From NCBI RefSeq assembly GCF_000685275.1, contig NZ_ARYK01000004.1, positions 248,001 through 312,000 on the forward strand: a stretch of DNA of 64,000 bases, written 5' to 3'. Source of the stretch: Hyphomonas johnsonii MHS-2. Lineage in GTDB: Bacteria > Pseudomonadota > Alphaproteobacteria > Caulobacterales > Hyphomonadaceae. The notes beneath the pieces are model-generated. The model was not told where the DNA came from, searched no databases, and was given only the letters and a program-made list of their open reading frames with translations. The translations under genes were made by a program, and so were the position numbers. This document shows positions 42,795 through 52,173 of this stretch, in pieces. Numbering within the stretch: the stretch's first letter is position 1; every line of letters begins with the position of its first letter.

Positions 42795-43898
42795 ATGAGT
42801 GAATCCTTCGGAGATGCGGTCGATTCGGCCATCGAACATGCCGCGGCAGATGCGGCTTCCGGCCTTGCTGGCGGGGCGCATGCGGCCGACGGCACGCACT
42901 GCCTGAATTGTGGCAAGCCGCTGGAAGGCACTTATTGCTACGATTGCGGACAAAGTGCCCAGAGCCTGCGGCGGCCTTTCTGGGCCCTGCTCGGGGAAAG
43001 CATGGAGACGCTCTTCTCGCTCGACGGACGCATTGCCCGTACCCTGCCGGACTTGCTGATCCATCCCGGCCGGATGACCCGCGCCTATCTTGACGGCAAG
43101 CGTGCCCGCTTCATCCCGCCGTTCAGGCTCTACGTCCTTGCCTCGCTGGTCTTCTTCATCATCCTGCCGCTGATGATGGGGCAGAGGATATCCCTGGTCC
43201 CGAACGGGGAGCAGAATTTCGAGGACGCCCGCGCCGGAATCGAGCAGTCCTTCCAGGACGGCGACATGACCGACGCGGAATACGAGTCCGCGATACAGGC
43301 GGTCGACCGTGCCGAGGAATTGTGGCGCGGCGGAATTCCCGGTCTGGTCACGCCGACACCTCCCGCCCCGGAGGGCGCGGACCCCGCCCCGCTGGCACCG
43401 CAAGATGAATGGGCCGGCTTCATGCCGAAGCAGACACTCGAAACGCTACGCGCAGCCGGCGAGCAGGGTGACGAGGACGCCGCCCGCCTTGTCGAGATAA
43501 TGGACGAGCCCGGCCAGCTTGCCGAACAGACCCAGCGCTGGATTCCGCGCATGATGTTCGTGCTGCTGCCGGTCTATGCCTGCCTGCTGGCCCTGGTTTA
43601 CATCTGGCGACGGCAGTTCCTGTTCTTCGACCACCTGATCGTCTCGCTGCACTTCCATTCGGCCATGTTCTTTGCCATGGCGCTCGGCGCGCTTCTCGCG
43701 CCGGTTATCGGTGTCGGCTGGGTGGTGCTTGCCCTTCTGGTCTATTCGAACGCCTACCTCTATCGCCTCAACCGTGTCGTCTACGGGCGCGGCAAGTTCA
43801 GCTCGCTCGTGCGGACGCTGACGCTGGACGGTATCTATTTCATCATCCTGATGACGGCGCTCCTCACCGCGGTCATCCTCGGGGCATTGTCACTCTGA
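42795..43898 (+). CDS. DUF3667 zinc-ribbon membrane protein
   Basis: A 367-residue protein. An N-terminal zinc ribbon (HCLNCGKPLEGTYCYDCGQ, about residues 35-53) is followed by the family segment RRPFWALLGESMETLFSLDG and by GRMTRAYLDGKRARFIPPFRLYV, then about five membrane helices. A large soluble, Pro/acidic loop lies between the first and second helix. The function is unknown. It is 15 bases after the acyltransferase gene. Confidence 0.85.
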   Translation: MSESFGDAVDSAIEHAAADAASGLAGGAHAADGTHCLNCGKPLEGTYCYDCGQSAQSLRRPFWALLGESMETLFSLDGRIARTLPDLLIHPGRMTRAYLDGKRARFIPPFRLYVLASLVFFIILPLMMGQRISLVPNGEQNFEDARAGIEQSFQDGDMTDAEYESAIQAVDRAEELWRGGIPGLVTPTPPAPEGADPAPLAPQDEWAGFMPKQTLETLRAAGEQGDEDAARLVEIMDEPGQLAEQTQRWIPRMMFVLLPVYACLLALVYIWRRQFLFFDHLIVSLHFHSAMFFAMALGALLAPVIGVGWVVLALLVYSNAYLYRLNRVVYGRGKFSSLVRTLTLDGIYFIILMTALLTAVILGALSL

Positions 43899-43908
43899 TG
43901 TGCGCGGC

Positions 43909-44256
43909 ATGATCACCGCAGACCGGTTCCGCGCGATTGCGCTCGCAATGCCCCACACGCTGGAGAAGGCGCATTTTGACCGGGCCGGGTTCCGTGTCGA
44001 TGTGCCGAAAGGCAAGATGTTCGTTACGCTCGGGCCGGACGGGGCAAGTTGCAACGTCTTCCTGACGCCAGACGAACAGGCCATGCTCACCGCCGCCGAG
44101 CCGGGCGTGTTTGCCAAACTCCCCAACAAGTGGGGCGACAAGGGCGCAACCTCCGTCACCCTTGCGGCCTGCGACGAAGCCACACTCCGCTCGGCTCTCA
44201 CCATGTCGTGGCGTCATGCTGCCCCGGCAAAATTCCATGACGAACTGACGCTTTGA
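43909..44256 (+). CDS. MmcQ/YjbR family DNA-binding-like protein
   Basis: A 115-residue protein of the CyaY-like/MmcQ fold: MITADRFRAIALAMPHTLEK, HFDRAGFRVDVPKGKMFVTL, and VTLAACDEATLRSALTMSWR. Members are small, widespread and of uncertain role. The ATG at 43909 matches the family start better than the GTG at 43900. It follows the DUF3667 gene by 10 bases. Confidence 0.82.
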   Translation: MITADRFRAIALAMPHTLEKAHFDRAGFRVDVPKGKMFVTLGPDGASCNVFLTPDEQAMLTAAEPGVFAKLPNKWGDKGATSVTLAACDEATLRSALTMSWRHAAPAKFHDELTL

Positions 44257-44286
44257 CCCCGTCACTTTCCGGTCTAGTCTCCGCGC

Positions 44287-45456
44287 ATGGCTGACACATT
44301 CCAATCGACTGACACGCTCGCAAATGCCCGCGCATTGGCGCCTGACCTTGCCGCCCGCGCTGCGGAAATGGACGAGGTGCGCCGCCTGCCGGCAGACCTT
44401 GCCGCGAAACTGGCGAAGGCCGGCATGTTCCGCATGGTCACGCCGAAATCGCTTGGCGGGCTCGAACTGGCCCCCCGCGAGATTGTCGAAACCATCGAAG
44501 CCCTCGCCGTCGGCAATGCCAGCGCCGCCTGGTGCGCCATGATCGGCGCAACCACGGCGCTGAACGCCGCCTACATGGACCCTGCCGCCGCCAGCGAAAT
44601 CTATTCCGATCCTGACACGATCACCGGAGGCGTCTTTGCGCCGATGGGCAAGGCAGTCGTCGAGGGCGACAATTACCGCGTCACCGGGCGCTGGCAGTGG
44701 GGTTCCGGCTCGGCCAATTGTTCCTGGCTCTGCGGCGGCTGCACGATCTGGGAAGACGGCGAGATGAAACGTCTGGCCAGCGGTGCGCCGGACGCCCGGA
44801 TGATGGTCTTCCCGGCCTCGGACGCGACCCTGATCGACACCTGGCATGTCATGGGCCTCAAGGGCACCGGATCCGGCGATATCGCGGTCAATGACATCAT
44901 CGTGCCGAAGGCGCGGTCGGTCTCGCTCGTGGCCGACGTGCCACATGAAAAGGGCCCGCTCTTCACCTTCCCGGTCTTCGGCCTGCTCGCCCTCGGCATA
45001 TCCTCGGTCGCGCTTGGCAATGCGCGCGGCGCGCTGGACTCGTTCGCCGCGCTGGCCACGGCCAAGAAATCGCAGGGCTCCGCCAAGACGCTGGCCGAGC
45101 GCCAGACCATCCAGACGGATTTTGCCCGCTGCGAAGCGGCCTGGCGCGCCGCGCGCGCCTACCTGTTCGACGAAGTCGACCAGGCCTGGGCCGTGGCAAC
45201 CCGCGATGGTGCCATCCCGGTGGAGCGTCGCGCCGCCCTGCGCCTAGCCTGCTCGCACATGACCCGCACGGGCGCCGACATCTGTCGCACGGTCTATGAA
45301 CTCGGTGGCGGTGCAGCCCTGTTTGAATCCTCGGATCTCCAGCGCCGCTTCCGCGATGCGCACGGCATCACCCAGCACATCATGACGGCCCCTGCCACGT
45401 GGGAACTTGGCGGCCGCATCCTGTTCGGCCTGCCGACAGACGCCAGCATGGTCTAG
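44287..45456 (+). CDS. Acyl-CoA dehydrogenase-like flavin protein (group D monooxygenase type)
   Basis: A 389-residue protein of the HsaA/HpaB-like branch: DEVRRLPADLAAKLAKAG, FRMVTPKSLGGLELAPREI, the RVTGRWQWGSGSANCSWLCG core and GLKGTGSGDIAVNDIIVP. This branch hydroxylates phenols with reduced flavin from a separate reductase, or acts as a dehydrogenase. The catalytic base of classical dehydrogenases is not obvious. No reductase gene is adjacent, so the role is open. Confidence 0.84.
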   Translation: MADTFQSTDTLANARALAPDLAARAAEMDEVRRLPADLAAKLAKAGMFRMVTPKSLGGLELAPREIVETIEALAVGNASAAWCAMIGATTALNAAYMDPAAASEIYSDPDTITGGVFAPMGKAVVEGDNYRVTGRWQWGSGSANCSWLCGGCTIWEDGEMKRLASGAPDARMMVFPASDATLIDTWHVMGLKGTGSGDIAVNDIIVPKARSVSLVADVPHEKGPLFTFPVFGLLALGISSVALGNARGALDSFAALATAKKSQGSAKTLAERQTIQTDFARCEAAWRAARAYLFDEVDQAWAVATRDGAIPVERRAALRLACSHMTRTGADICRTVYELGGGAALFESSDLQRRFRDAHGITQHIMTAPATWELGGRILFGLPTDASMV

Positions 45457-45578
45457 CGCGCGGGCAGGGCGCAGGGCCGACGAAATCGGCAAAAATTTGA
45501 CTGGCAGGGCCCTGTTGGAATGTGTCAGTGTAACAAAATACCTGACGCGCCCCGCGCGAGAGACGAGAGGACTGTTTC

Positions 45579-47387
45579 ATGAAAATCCAGGGATTGATGG
45601 CCGCTGTTTCGCTGGCCGCACTGGCCGCCACGGGCTGCACCACAGAGCAGGCTTACCAGGACCCCGGCCTGCTGGTCGAACTGCCGCCAGCGCCTGCCGA
45701 GACGCCCGCCCCGTCGCCAGAGGTGGCCGCCGATCCAATGGCCATCGATACCAGCACCGAATGGGGCGCTTTCCTGTCGGACTTCCTCGACTCCTATTTT
45801 CCCATCAATCCGAACTTTGCCATCTACCAGGGCCGCCACGAATTCGATGGCCGGCTGCCCGACTGGTCGCCGTCAGGCCTGAAGCTTGCGGCCGACCAGC
45901 GCAAGCAGGCAATCGAGGCGGCCGAAGCGCTCGATGACGCGGCCCTGTCAGACACCGACACGTATGAGCGCAGCTATCTGATCCATGTCCTTCAGGGCGA
46001 GCTGTTCTGGCTGGAAGAAGCAGACTTCCCCCACAGGAATCCGGATTTCTATGTCGGCGCGCTCGACCCGAACGTCTATATCGCACGGCCCTATGCCGAC
46101 GCCGAAACACGGATGAAGGCGTTCATCACATACGCGAAGAACGTGCCCGCCGCCGCCGCGCAGATCGAGGCGAACCTCAAGCTGCCGCTGCCGGAAACCT
46201 ACCTGAAATACGGGCAGGCCGCCTTTGGCGGCTTTGCCGACTATTATTCCGGTGATGCAAAGGCCGCCTTTGCCGAGGTGACCGACGAAGCCTTGCAGGC
46301 CGAATTCGACGCTGCCGCTGCTGCTGCAACCACCGCCATGCAGCACCTCTCCGACCATATCGGGTCTGTTCCCGCCACACAGGACGGCTTCGCGCTGGGC
46401 GCGGAGAAATTCTCCGACATGGTGCGCCTCACCGAAGCGGTTGACGTGCCGCTGGCGGAACTGAAAGCAATCGGCCAGGCAGACCTGAAGCGCAACCAGG
46501 ATGCCCTGACATCCGCCTGCACCGTGTATGCGCCGGGCCTGTCGCTGGGCGACTGCATGAAAAAGATGGGGGCCAACAAGCCCGCGGTCGGCCCGGTCGA
46601 GGAAGCGCGCGAACAGCTGCCCGAACTGCGCGCCTTCATCGTTGAAAACGACATCGTGACGATTCCCGGCACCGAGCAGGCGCTGGTCGAAGAGTCGCCG
46701 CCCTATAACCGGCAGAACTCGGCCTATATCGACATTCCGGGGCCCTACGAGACCGGCCTGCCATCGGTCTATTACATCTCGCCGCCAGACCCGTCCTGGG
46801 ACGAGGCAACACGTGCCGCCTACATTCCCGGCAAGATGGACCTGCTCGGCACCAGCGTGCACGAGGTCTGGCCCGGCCACTTCCTGAATTTCCTGCATTC
46901 CAACCGGTCTGAATCCGTGCTCGGCAAGCTTTTCGTCGGCTATGCCTTCGCCGAAGGCTGGGCCCATTATACTGAAGAGATGATGTATGATGCGGGCCTG
47001 CATGACGGCGACCCGGAAACCCATGTCGGCCAGCTGTCCAACGCCCTCCTGCGCGATTGCCGCTACCTGTCGGCCATCGGCCTGCATGCCGAGGGCATGA
47101 CGGTCGAGGAGAGCTACGACCTCTTCCGCAATGAATGCTACCAGGATGCCGGCAATGCCCTGCAGCAGGCCGCCCGCGGCACCTATGATCCCGCCTATCT
47201 CAACTACACGATGGGCAAGCTGATGATCCGCAAGCTGCGCGACGACTGGACGGCGAAACACTTCCCGGACGATCCGCGCGCGGGCTGGAAAGCCTTCCAC
47301 GATGAATTCCTGTCCTATGGCGGCCCGCCCATTCCGCTGGTGCGCCAGCAGATGATGGAAGAGGCTGAAGCGAAAGCGGTCTTCTAG
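45579..47387 (+). CDS. DUF885 family lipoprotein (putative metallopeptidase)
   Basis: A 602-residue protein with a lipobox signal (AALAATGC, Cys near 23). The metal-site pattern HEVWPGH is at 428-434 (H428, E429, H434), as in DUF885/thermolysin-like proteins. GWAHYTEEMMYDAGL follows and completes the site. It is probably an exported peptidase; substrate unknown. An FAD monooxygenase gene starts 9 bases after its stop. Confidence 0.88.
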   Translation: MKIQGLMAAVSLAALAATGCTTEQAYQDPGLLVELPPAPAETPAPSPEVAADPMAIDTSTEWGAFLSDFLDSYFPINPNFAIYQGRHEFDGRLPDWSPSGLKLAADQRKQAIEAAEALDDAALSDTDTYERSYLIHVLQGELFWLEEADFPHRNPDFYVGALDPNVYIARPYADAETRMKAFITYAKNVPAAAAQIEANLKLPLPETYLKYGQAAFGGFADYYSGDAKAAFAEVTDEALQAEFDAAAAAATTAMQHLSDHIGSVPATQDGFALGAEKFSDMVRLTEAVDVPLAELKAIGQADLKRNQDALTSACTVYAPGLSLGDCMKKMGANKPAVGPVEEAREQLPELRAFIVENDIVTIPGTEQALVEESPPYNRQNSAYIDIPGPYETGLPSVYYISPPDPSWDEATRAAYIPGKMDLLGTSVHEVWPGHFLNFLHSNRSESVLGKLFVGYAFAEGWAHYTEEMMYDAGLHDGDPETHVGQLSNALLRDCRYLSAIGLHAEGMTVEESYDLFRNECYQDAGNALQQAARGTYDPAYLNYTMGKLMIRKLRDDWTAKHFPDDPRAGWKAFHDEFLSYGGPPIPLVRQQMMEEAEAKAVF

Positions 47388-47396
47388 GCGCACCGC

Positions 47397-48596
47397 ATGG
47401 CGCCGCTGAATATCGGCATTGCCGGCGCAGGCATTGGCGGCCTCGCTGCCGCAGCCTTCCTGGCGCGCGAGGGGCACCGCGTCACGGTGTTCGACCAGTT
47501 CGAGACGGCCGGGCCCATCGGGTCCGGCCTGATCCTGCAGGAGACAGGCCTCACCATTCTCGGTGAACTTGGCCTGCGCACGAAAGCTGAAACCCTCGGC
47601 GCGCCGATCCGGCGCCTCTACGGTCGCTCCCGGCCATCAGGGCGCACCGTGCTCGACGTGCGCTATGGCGCGCTCAGGCCGGGCCTGTTGGGTGTGGCAA
47701 TCCAGCGGCCCGCCCTGTTCACCATTGTCCATGACGCGGCGCTCGGTGCCGGTGCCCGCCTGGTGCCGTCCACGCGAATCACGGCGGCCAATCCGAAGGA
47801 TGCCACCCTTGTCGATGCCGCCGGCGCGCTGCACGGACCATTCGACTTCATCGTCGACGCGCTCGGCGTGAAGTCCGTCCTGTCATCGGCGCCGATGAAG
47901 GAACTGCCCTATGGCGCGCTCTGGGCAACTCTGCCCTGGCCTGCTCACAGCGGGTTCCACGCCGACGCCCTCGAACAGCGCTACGAAGCGGCCAGCCGCA
48001 TGGCCGGCGTCATGCCGTCAGGCCGCGCCGCCGGGGATGCGCCGCAAACCCTCACCTATTTCTGGTCGATCCGCGCCGACCGGCATGACGCTTGGCGCGC
48101 CGCCCCGCTCACCCATTGGCGTGATGCTGCCCTCTCGCTCTGGCCGGAAACCGAACCGCTCCTCACCCCCCTCAAGACCCACGCCGCGCTTACCTTCGCC
48201 CGCTACCGCCACCGCACCCACTGGCCTGCTGTCTCCGGTCGCATGGTACATCTCGGCGACAGTTGGCATGCCGCCAGCCCCCAGCTGGGGCAGGGGGCCA
48301 ACATGGCGCTGCTTGATGCTTTCGCGCTGGCCCGCGCCGTCGGGCGCAAGCCGAATGTCGGCTATGCGCTTGAAGACTATGCCCGCATGCGTGCCGGCCA
48401 TGTCCGCCTGTTCCAGCTGATGAGTTACCTCTTCACCCCGGTCTACCAGTCGGACTCGGCTGTCCTGCCTTGGTTGCGCGACTGGCTTGCCGCACCCGTC
48501 AGCCGGATCTGGCCGGGGCCCCAGGTGCTGGCAGCGATGGTTTCCGGCGGCCTCGGCGCGCCATTGTGGAAGCTGGGCCTGAAGGCCGCCCGCTAA
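47397..48596 (+). CDS. FAD-dependent monooxygenase (FAD_binding_3 type)
   Basis: A 399-residue aromatic-type hydroxylase. The FAD motif is GIAGAGIGGLAAAAFLAREG, and the second motif is VHLGDSWHAASPQLGQGANM (GD motif). It resembles 3-hydroxybenzoate/salicylate hydroxylase-type proteins. The acceptor is unknown. It overlaps the convergent mutM stop by 4 bases. Confidence 0.86.
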   Translation: MAPLNIGIAGAGIGGLAAAAFLAREGHRVTVFDQFETAGPIGSGLILQETGLTILGELGLRTKAETLGAPIRRLYGRSRPSGRTVLDVRYGALRPGLLGVAIQRPALFTIVHDAALGAGARLVPSTRITAANPKDATLVDAAGALHGPFDFIVDALGVKSVLSSAPMKELPYGALWATLPWPAHSGFHADALEQRYEAASRMAGVMPSGRAAGDAPQTLTYFWSIRADRHDAWRAAPLTHWRDAALSLWPETEPLLTPLKTHAALTFARYRHRTHWPAVSGRMVHLGDSWHAASPQLGQGANMALLDAFALARAVGRKPNVGYALEDYARMRAGHVRLFQLMSYLFTPVYQSDSAVLPWLRDWLAAPVSRIWPGPQVLAAMVSGGLGAPLWKLGLKAAR

Positions 48597-49438
48597 CGCT
48601 GGCACGTCCCGCAATAGAAGCTCGACCGTCCCGCCTGCACGATCCGCTTCACGGCCGCCCCGCACGCCTTGCACGGCTTGTATTCCCGGTCATAGACATC
48701 GAACCGGTGCTGGAAATAGCCAAGCTCGCCGCTGGCATTGGCAAAGTCCGAAATCGACGAGCCGCCCGCATCAATCGCTTCGGCAATCACCTGGTTGATC
48801 GCGGGCGCCAGCCGCGCTGCGCGCTGGCCGGGAATGCTGGACGCCTTGCGTTTGGGCGAGATGCCGGCGCGGTAGAGCGCTTCGCAGACATAGATATTGC
48901 CAAGGCCCGCAATGATCGACTGGTCCAGCAGGGCCGCCTTGATCGGCGTCGCCTTGCCCTTCAGCGCCGTGTCCAGGTAGGCCGCTGAAAACCCGTTCGA
49001 CAGCGGCTCCGGCCCCATCGCCATCAGGCGCGGATAGGTGTCGAATGTCGCTGCGGGCCACAGTTCCATGAAGCCGAACCGGCGCGGATCGTTATAGGTC
49101 ACCGTGTGGCCATCCTCCATGTGGAAGACGACATGGTCGTGGCGCGCATCATTTCCCGTCTCGTGGTGGAAATCCGCCAGCCCGCCGCCGCCCACGGTGA
49201 ATCGCCCTGTCATGCCAAGATGCATGACCAGCACTTCGCCGGTCGACAGGTCTGCCGTCAGGAATTTTGCCCGCCGCCCCAGCCGCTCGATCCGGGCGCC
49301 GCTGACACGTTCGGCAAAGCGTTCGGGGAAGGGGAATCGCAGGTTTGGCCGGTTCTGCAGCAATGACTGGATCACTGCCCCTTCCATGACAGGGGCAAGT
49401 CCGCGGCGAACTGTCTCGACTTCAGGTAATTCAGGCAT
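48593..49438 (-). CDS. mutM: Formamidopyrimidine-DNA glycosylase MutM (Fpg)
   Basis: Removes 8-oxoguanine and nicks the backbone. After Met the catalytic Pro2-Glu3 lies in PELPEVETVRRGL; the zinc ribbon is CKACGAAVKRIVQAGRSSFYC and CGTCQR at the end (four Cys). Length 281 is usual. It is divergent from ubiE over 48 bases, the common alphaproteobacterial order. Confidence 0.97.
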   Translation of the reverse strand: MPELPEVETVRRGLAPVMEGAVIQSLLQNRPNLRFPFPERFAERVSGARIERLGRRAKFLTADLSTGEVLVMHLGMTGRFTVGGGGLADFHHETGNDARHDHVVFHMEDGHTVTYNDPRRFGFMELWPAATFDTYPRLMAMGPEPLSNGFSAAYLDTALKGKATPIKAALLDQSIIAGLGNIYVCEALYRAGISPKRKASSIPGQRAARLAPAINQVIAEAIDAGGSSISDFANASGELGYFQHRFDVYDREYKPCKACGAAVKRIVQAGRSSFYCGTCQR

Positions 49439-49486
49439 TCTTATCGCATATAGCCTATGGCGTTCAGGGCAACTATGGTGGCGCGC

Positions 49487-50272
49487 ATGTCAGACGCAGA
49501 AACAGAGCGCAAGGTCTCCTTCGGGTTCGAGGAGGTGACGGAGGCCGAAAAGGTCGCCCGGGTGAAGGGCGTGTTCCGGTCGGTCGCGTCGCGCTACGAC
49601 CTGATGAACGATCTCATGTCCGCCGGCGTCCACCGCCTGTGGAAGCATGACGCCATGAACAAGCTGAACCCGCAACCGGGCGAGCGCCACCTTGATGTCG
49701 CAGGCGGCACGGGCGAACTCGCACGCGCCTTCCTTGAACTCGCCGACAAGGCTGGCAAGCGGCGCGGCGTAGCGGCGAAGGCCACCGCCATTGTCTGCGA
49801 TATCAATGACGCCATGCTGGAGGCCGGCAAGGCGCGAGCCGACAATGCCAAGTGGGACGGGCGGCTCGACTGGGTCTGCGCCGACGGCCAGCAACTGCCG
49901 TATCCGGATCGCACATTCGATGCGGTCACGGTGTCGTTCGGCATCCGGAATTTCGCCGACCGTGTCGCAGGCCTGAAGGAATTCCGCCGCGTATTGAAGC
50001 CGGGCGGGCGGCTCGCCGTACTGGAATTCAGCCACATGACCGCGCCGGCCCTGCAGGCGGCCTATGACACCTACAGCTACAATGTCATCCCGCGCCTCGG
50101 CAGCCTCGTGGCCGGCGACCGGGAAAGCTATCAGTATCTCGTGGAATCAATCCGTCAGTTCCCTGACCAGGAAACATTCCGGGCAGAAATGGAAGACGCA
50201 GGATTCTCCCGCGTCTCCGTCACGAATTTTTCAGGTGGCATCGCCGCCCTGCACTTTGGCTGGGCGGTCTGA
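49487..50272 (+). CDS. ubiE: Ubiquinone/menaquinone methyltransferase UbiE
   Basis: C-methylates the ubiquinone (and menaquinone) precursor with SAM. The 261 residues include SVASRYDLMNDLMSAGVHRLW, the SAM loop LDVAGGTGELARAFL, the later VCDINDAMLEAGKAR, and DAVTVSFGIRNFADR. The family-typical start is the ATG at 49487. ubiB follows on the same strand after 259 bases that hold one small reverse gene. Confidence 0.96.
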   Translation: MSDAETERKVSFGFEEVTEAEKVARVKGVFRSVASRYDLMNDLMSAGVHRLWKHDAMNKLNPQPGERHLDVAGGTGELARAFLELADKAGKRRGVAAKATAIVCDINDAMLEAGKARADNAKWDGRLDWVCADGQQLPYPDRTFDAVTVSFGIRNFADRVAGLKEFRRVLKPGGRLAVLEFSHMTAPALQAAYDTYSYNVIPRLGSLVAGDRESYQYLVESIRQFPDQETFRAEMEDAGFSRVSVTNFSGGIAALHFGWAV

Positions 50273-50283
50273 TGCGGAAGCGA

Positions 50284-50451
50284 TCAGTTGCCGTCAACCT
50301 TGATGCCGTCGTCACCGACCGAGATTTCGAGGTCGGCCTTGGCGCTATGGTCCTGCGTGAAATAATAGATACCGAATCCCACGACGCCGACAAAGAGAGC
50401 GCCAACCAGGAAGTATAGAAAACCATTGCCGTTTGTATTCAAGCTAGCCAT
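50284..50451 (-). CDS. 55-residue single-helix membrane protein between ubiE and ubiB
   Basis: A small gene on the opposite strand: ten residues, a helix (FLYFLVGALFVGVVGFGIYY), then a mostly acidic tail FTQDHSAKADLEISVGDDG ending IKVDGN. AAGGGG precedes the ATG. The hydrophobic helix plus soluble tail and normal codon use support a real gene. Its stop is 11 bases past the convergent ubiE stop. No family recognised. Confidence 0.58.
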   Translation of the reverse strand: MASLNTNGNGFLYFLVGALFVGVVGFGIYYFTQDHSAKADLEISVGDDGIKVDGN

Positions 50452-50531
50452 GACAGGCCCCTTCTTTTGTTAGTATCGCCTTCACAACGCCCCGGTTTGC
50501 AGGATGGTTCCCGCTCGGACGGAACTGTCTG

Positions 50532-52058
50532 ATGGGGGCTGTCTCGGACTATCTGCGCCTGATGCGCGCGGGCACATCGCTGGCGCGTCACGACGTCATC
50601 CTGCCGGCCGAATACAAGGCGCGCCTGCCGCTGCCCGCCCGGGTCGCCGGCGGCGTGCTGCGCCTCTTCAGCGGCGGCGCTCGTGGCCGGCCCGGAGAGC
50701 GCCTCGCCCGCGCGCTCGAAAAACTCGGCCCCGCCTATATCAAGCTCGGCCAGTTCCTGGCGACGCGGCCGGACGTCTTCGGCTCGGAAGTGACCTCCGA
50801 TCTCAGCCGCCTGAAGGACAAGCTGCCGCCATTCTCCGAAAAGGCCGCCCGCGCTGCCCTTACTGAGGAATTCGGCGCCGAGGAGGCAGCGCGCCTGTTC
50901 CCGGTGCTCGGCCCGCCTGTCGCCGCGGCCTCCCTCGCACAGGTGCACCGGATGGACATGCCTGACGCCAGCCAGCGCGCCGTCAAGATTCTCCGCCCCG
51001 GCATCGAAGGCCAGCTGATGCGTGAGCTTTCCGCCATGAAGCGCGCCGCCCGCACCATCGAGGGCGTCTCCGTTGAAAGCCGCCGGCTGAAACCCATTGC
51101 CTTCACCGAAACCATCGCCGCCGCCATGATGCGCGAGACCGACCTGCGGCTTGAAGCCGGCGGCGCCGACGAGATGCGCGTGCTCAGCGAGACCAGCGGC
51201 TATTTCCAGATCCCGAAGGTCGACTGGGACCGCACCGGTCGCCGCGTGCTCACCACCGACTGGGTCGACGGCATCCCGCTCACCCATCCGGACGCGCTGG
51301 CAAACCCCGCCATCGACCGGGTCGCCCTCGCCAATGACATCACGCGCGGCTTCCTCACCCATGCCATCGAGCACGGCGTCTTCCATGCCGACATGCACGA
51401 AGGCAACATCATCGTCACGCCGGAGGGCAAGATCGCGCTGGTCGACTTCGGCATCATTGGCCGCATCAGCCTGATGGAGCGCCGCTTCCTTGCCGAAATC
51501 CTCTGGGGCTTCCTGAGGCGTGACTACATGCGCATCGCCGAGGTGCATTTCGAAGCGGGCTATGTGCCGGCCAGCCAGTCGGTCGGCGATTTCGCGCAGG
51601 CCCTGCGGTCGATCGGCGAACCGGTCCACGGCAAGCCGGCCGAAGACGTGTCCATGGGCCGGGTCATCCTGCAGCTGTTCGACTATACGCAGACATTCGG
51701 CATGGCGATGCGGCCGGAACTCGTCCTCCTCCAGAAGACCATGGTCCAGGTCGAGGGCGTCGCCCGCGCCATCGACCCCGGCCACAATATCTGGAATGCA
51801 TCCGAGCCGGTGGTCGGCGCCTGGGTCCGCCGCAGTTTCGGGCCGGAGGGCGCCGCGCGCCTGATCAGCACCAGCTTGCGTGACGTGACCAACCGCCTGA
51901 AACGCCTGCCCGAGGTGATGGACCGGTTCGAAGCCTCGCTTGATGCCCCGCCTCCAGCGCCGCCGCCGCGTGAGCGGTTTGCGCCCTGGTGGGGCTGGTT
52001 CGGCCTCGTCACCATCCTGGCGCTCGTCGCCTACGCCGCCGTCCTCAGCCTTGCCTGA
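50532..52058 (+). CDS. ubiB: Ubiquinone biosynthesis regulatory kinase-like protein UbiB
   Basis: Atypical ABC1/ADCK kinase of 508 residues needed for ubiquinone synthesis. It has the KxGQ motif (KLGQFLATRPD), the A-rich loop (VAAASLAQVH, replacing the P-loop), the catalytic HADMHEGN segment and DFGIIG. Two membrane helices lie at the C-terminus (GWFGLVTILALVAYAAVLSL). It lies next to ubiE, as is usual. Confidence 0.95.
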   Translation: MGAVSDYLRLMRAGTSLARHDVILPAEYKARLPLPARVAGGVLRLFSGGARGRPGERLARALEKLGPAYIKLGQFLATRPDVFGSEVTSDLSRLKDKLPPFSEKAARAALTEEFGAEEAARLFPVLGPPVAAASLAQVHRMDMPDASQRAVKILRPGIEGQLMRELSAMKRAARTIEGVSVESRRLKPIAFTETIAAAMMRETDLRLEAGGADEMRVLSETSGYFQIPKVDWDRTGRRVLTTDWVDGIPLTHPDALANPAIDRVALANDITRGFLTHAIEHGVFHADMHEGNIIVTPEGKIALVDFGIIGRISLMERRFLAEILWGFLRRDYMRIAEVHFEAGYVPASQSVGDFAQALRSIGEPVHGKPAEDVSMGRVILQLFDYTQTFGMAMRPELVLLQKTMVQVEGVARAIDPGHNIWNASEPVVGAWVRRSFGPEGAARLISTSLRDVTNRLKRLPEVMDRFEASLDAPPPAPPPRERFAPWWGWFGLVTILALVAYAAVLSLA

Positions 52059-52173
52059 CAGGCCCCGGATGGGGTCTTGCCGCCGGCAGACTCCCTTGCT
52101 GGGTGTAAACCCTTAATGCGCGTTAACTTCTGGACTAGGCTCTCTTCCGAACTGCGGGAAAGGGCGCCGGAAG

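Noticed and set aside
41805-43403. 532-residue minus-strand open frame opposite the acyltransferase and DUF3667 genes
   Set aside because: Crosses three plus-strand genes with good motifs; the product has no recognisable domain.
45948-47477. 509-residue minus-strand open frame opposite the DUF885 gene
   Set aside because: Shadow frame created by the GC-rich third codon positions of a real gene.
52080-52170. CtrA-binding site upstream of the exported-protein gene
   Set aside because: TTAA and TTAAC are present but spaced by 6 bases instead of the 7 of the CtrA consensus, so the match is weak.
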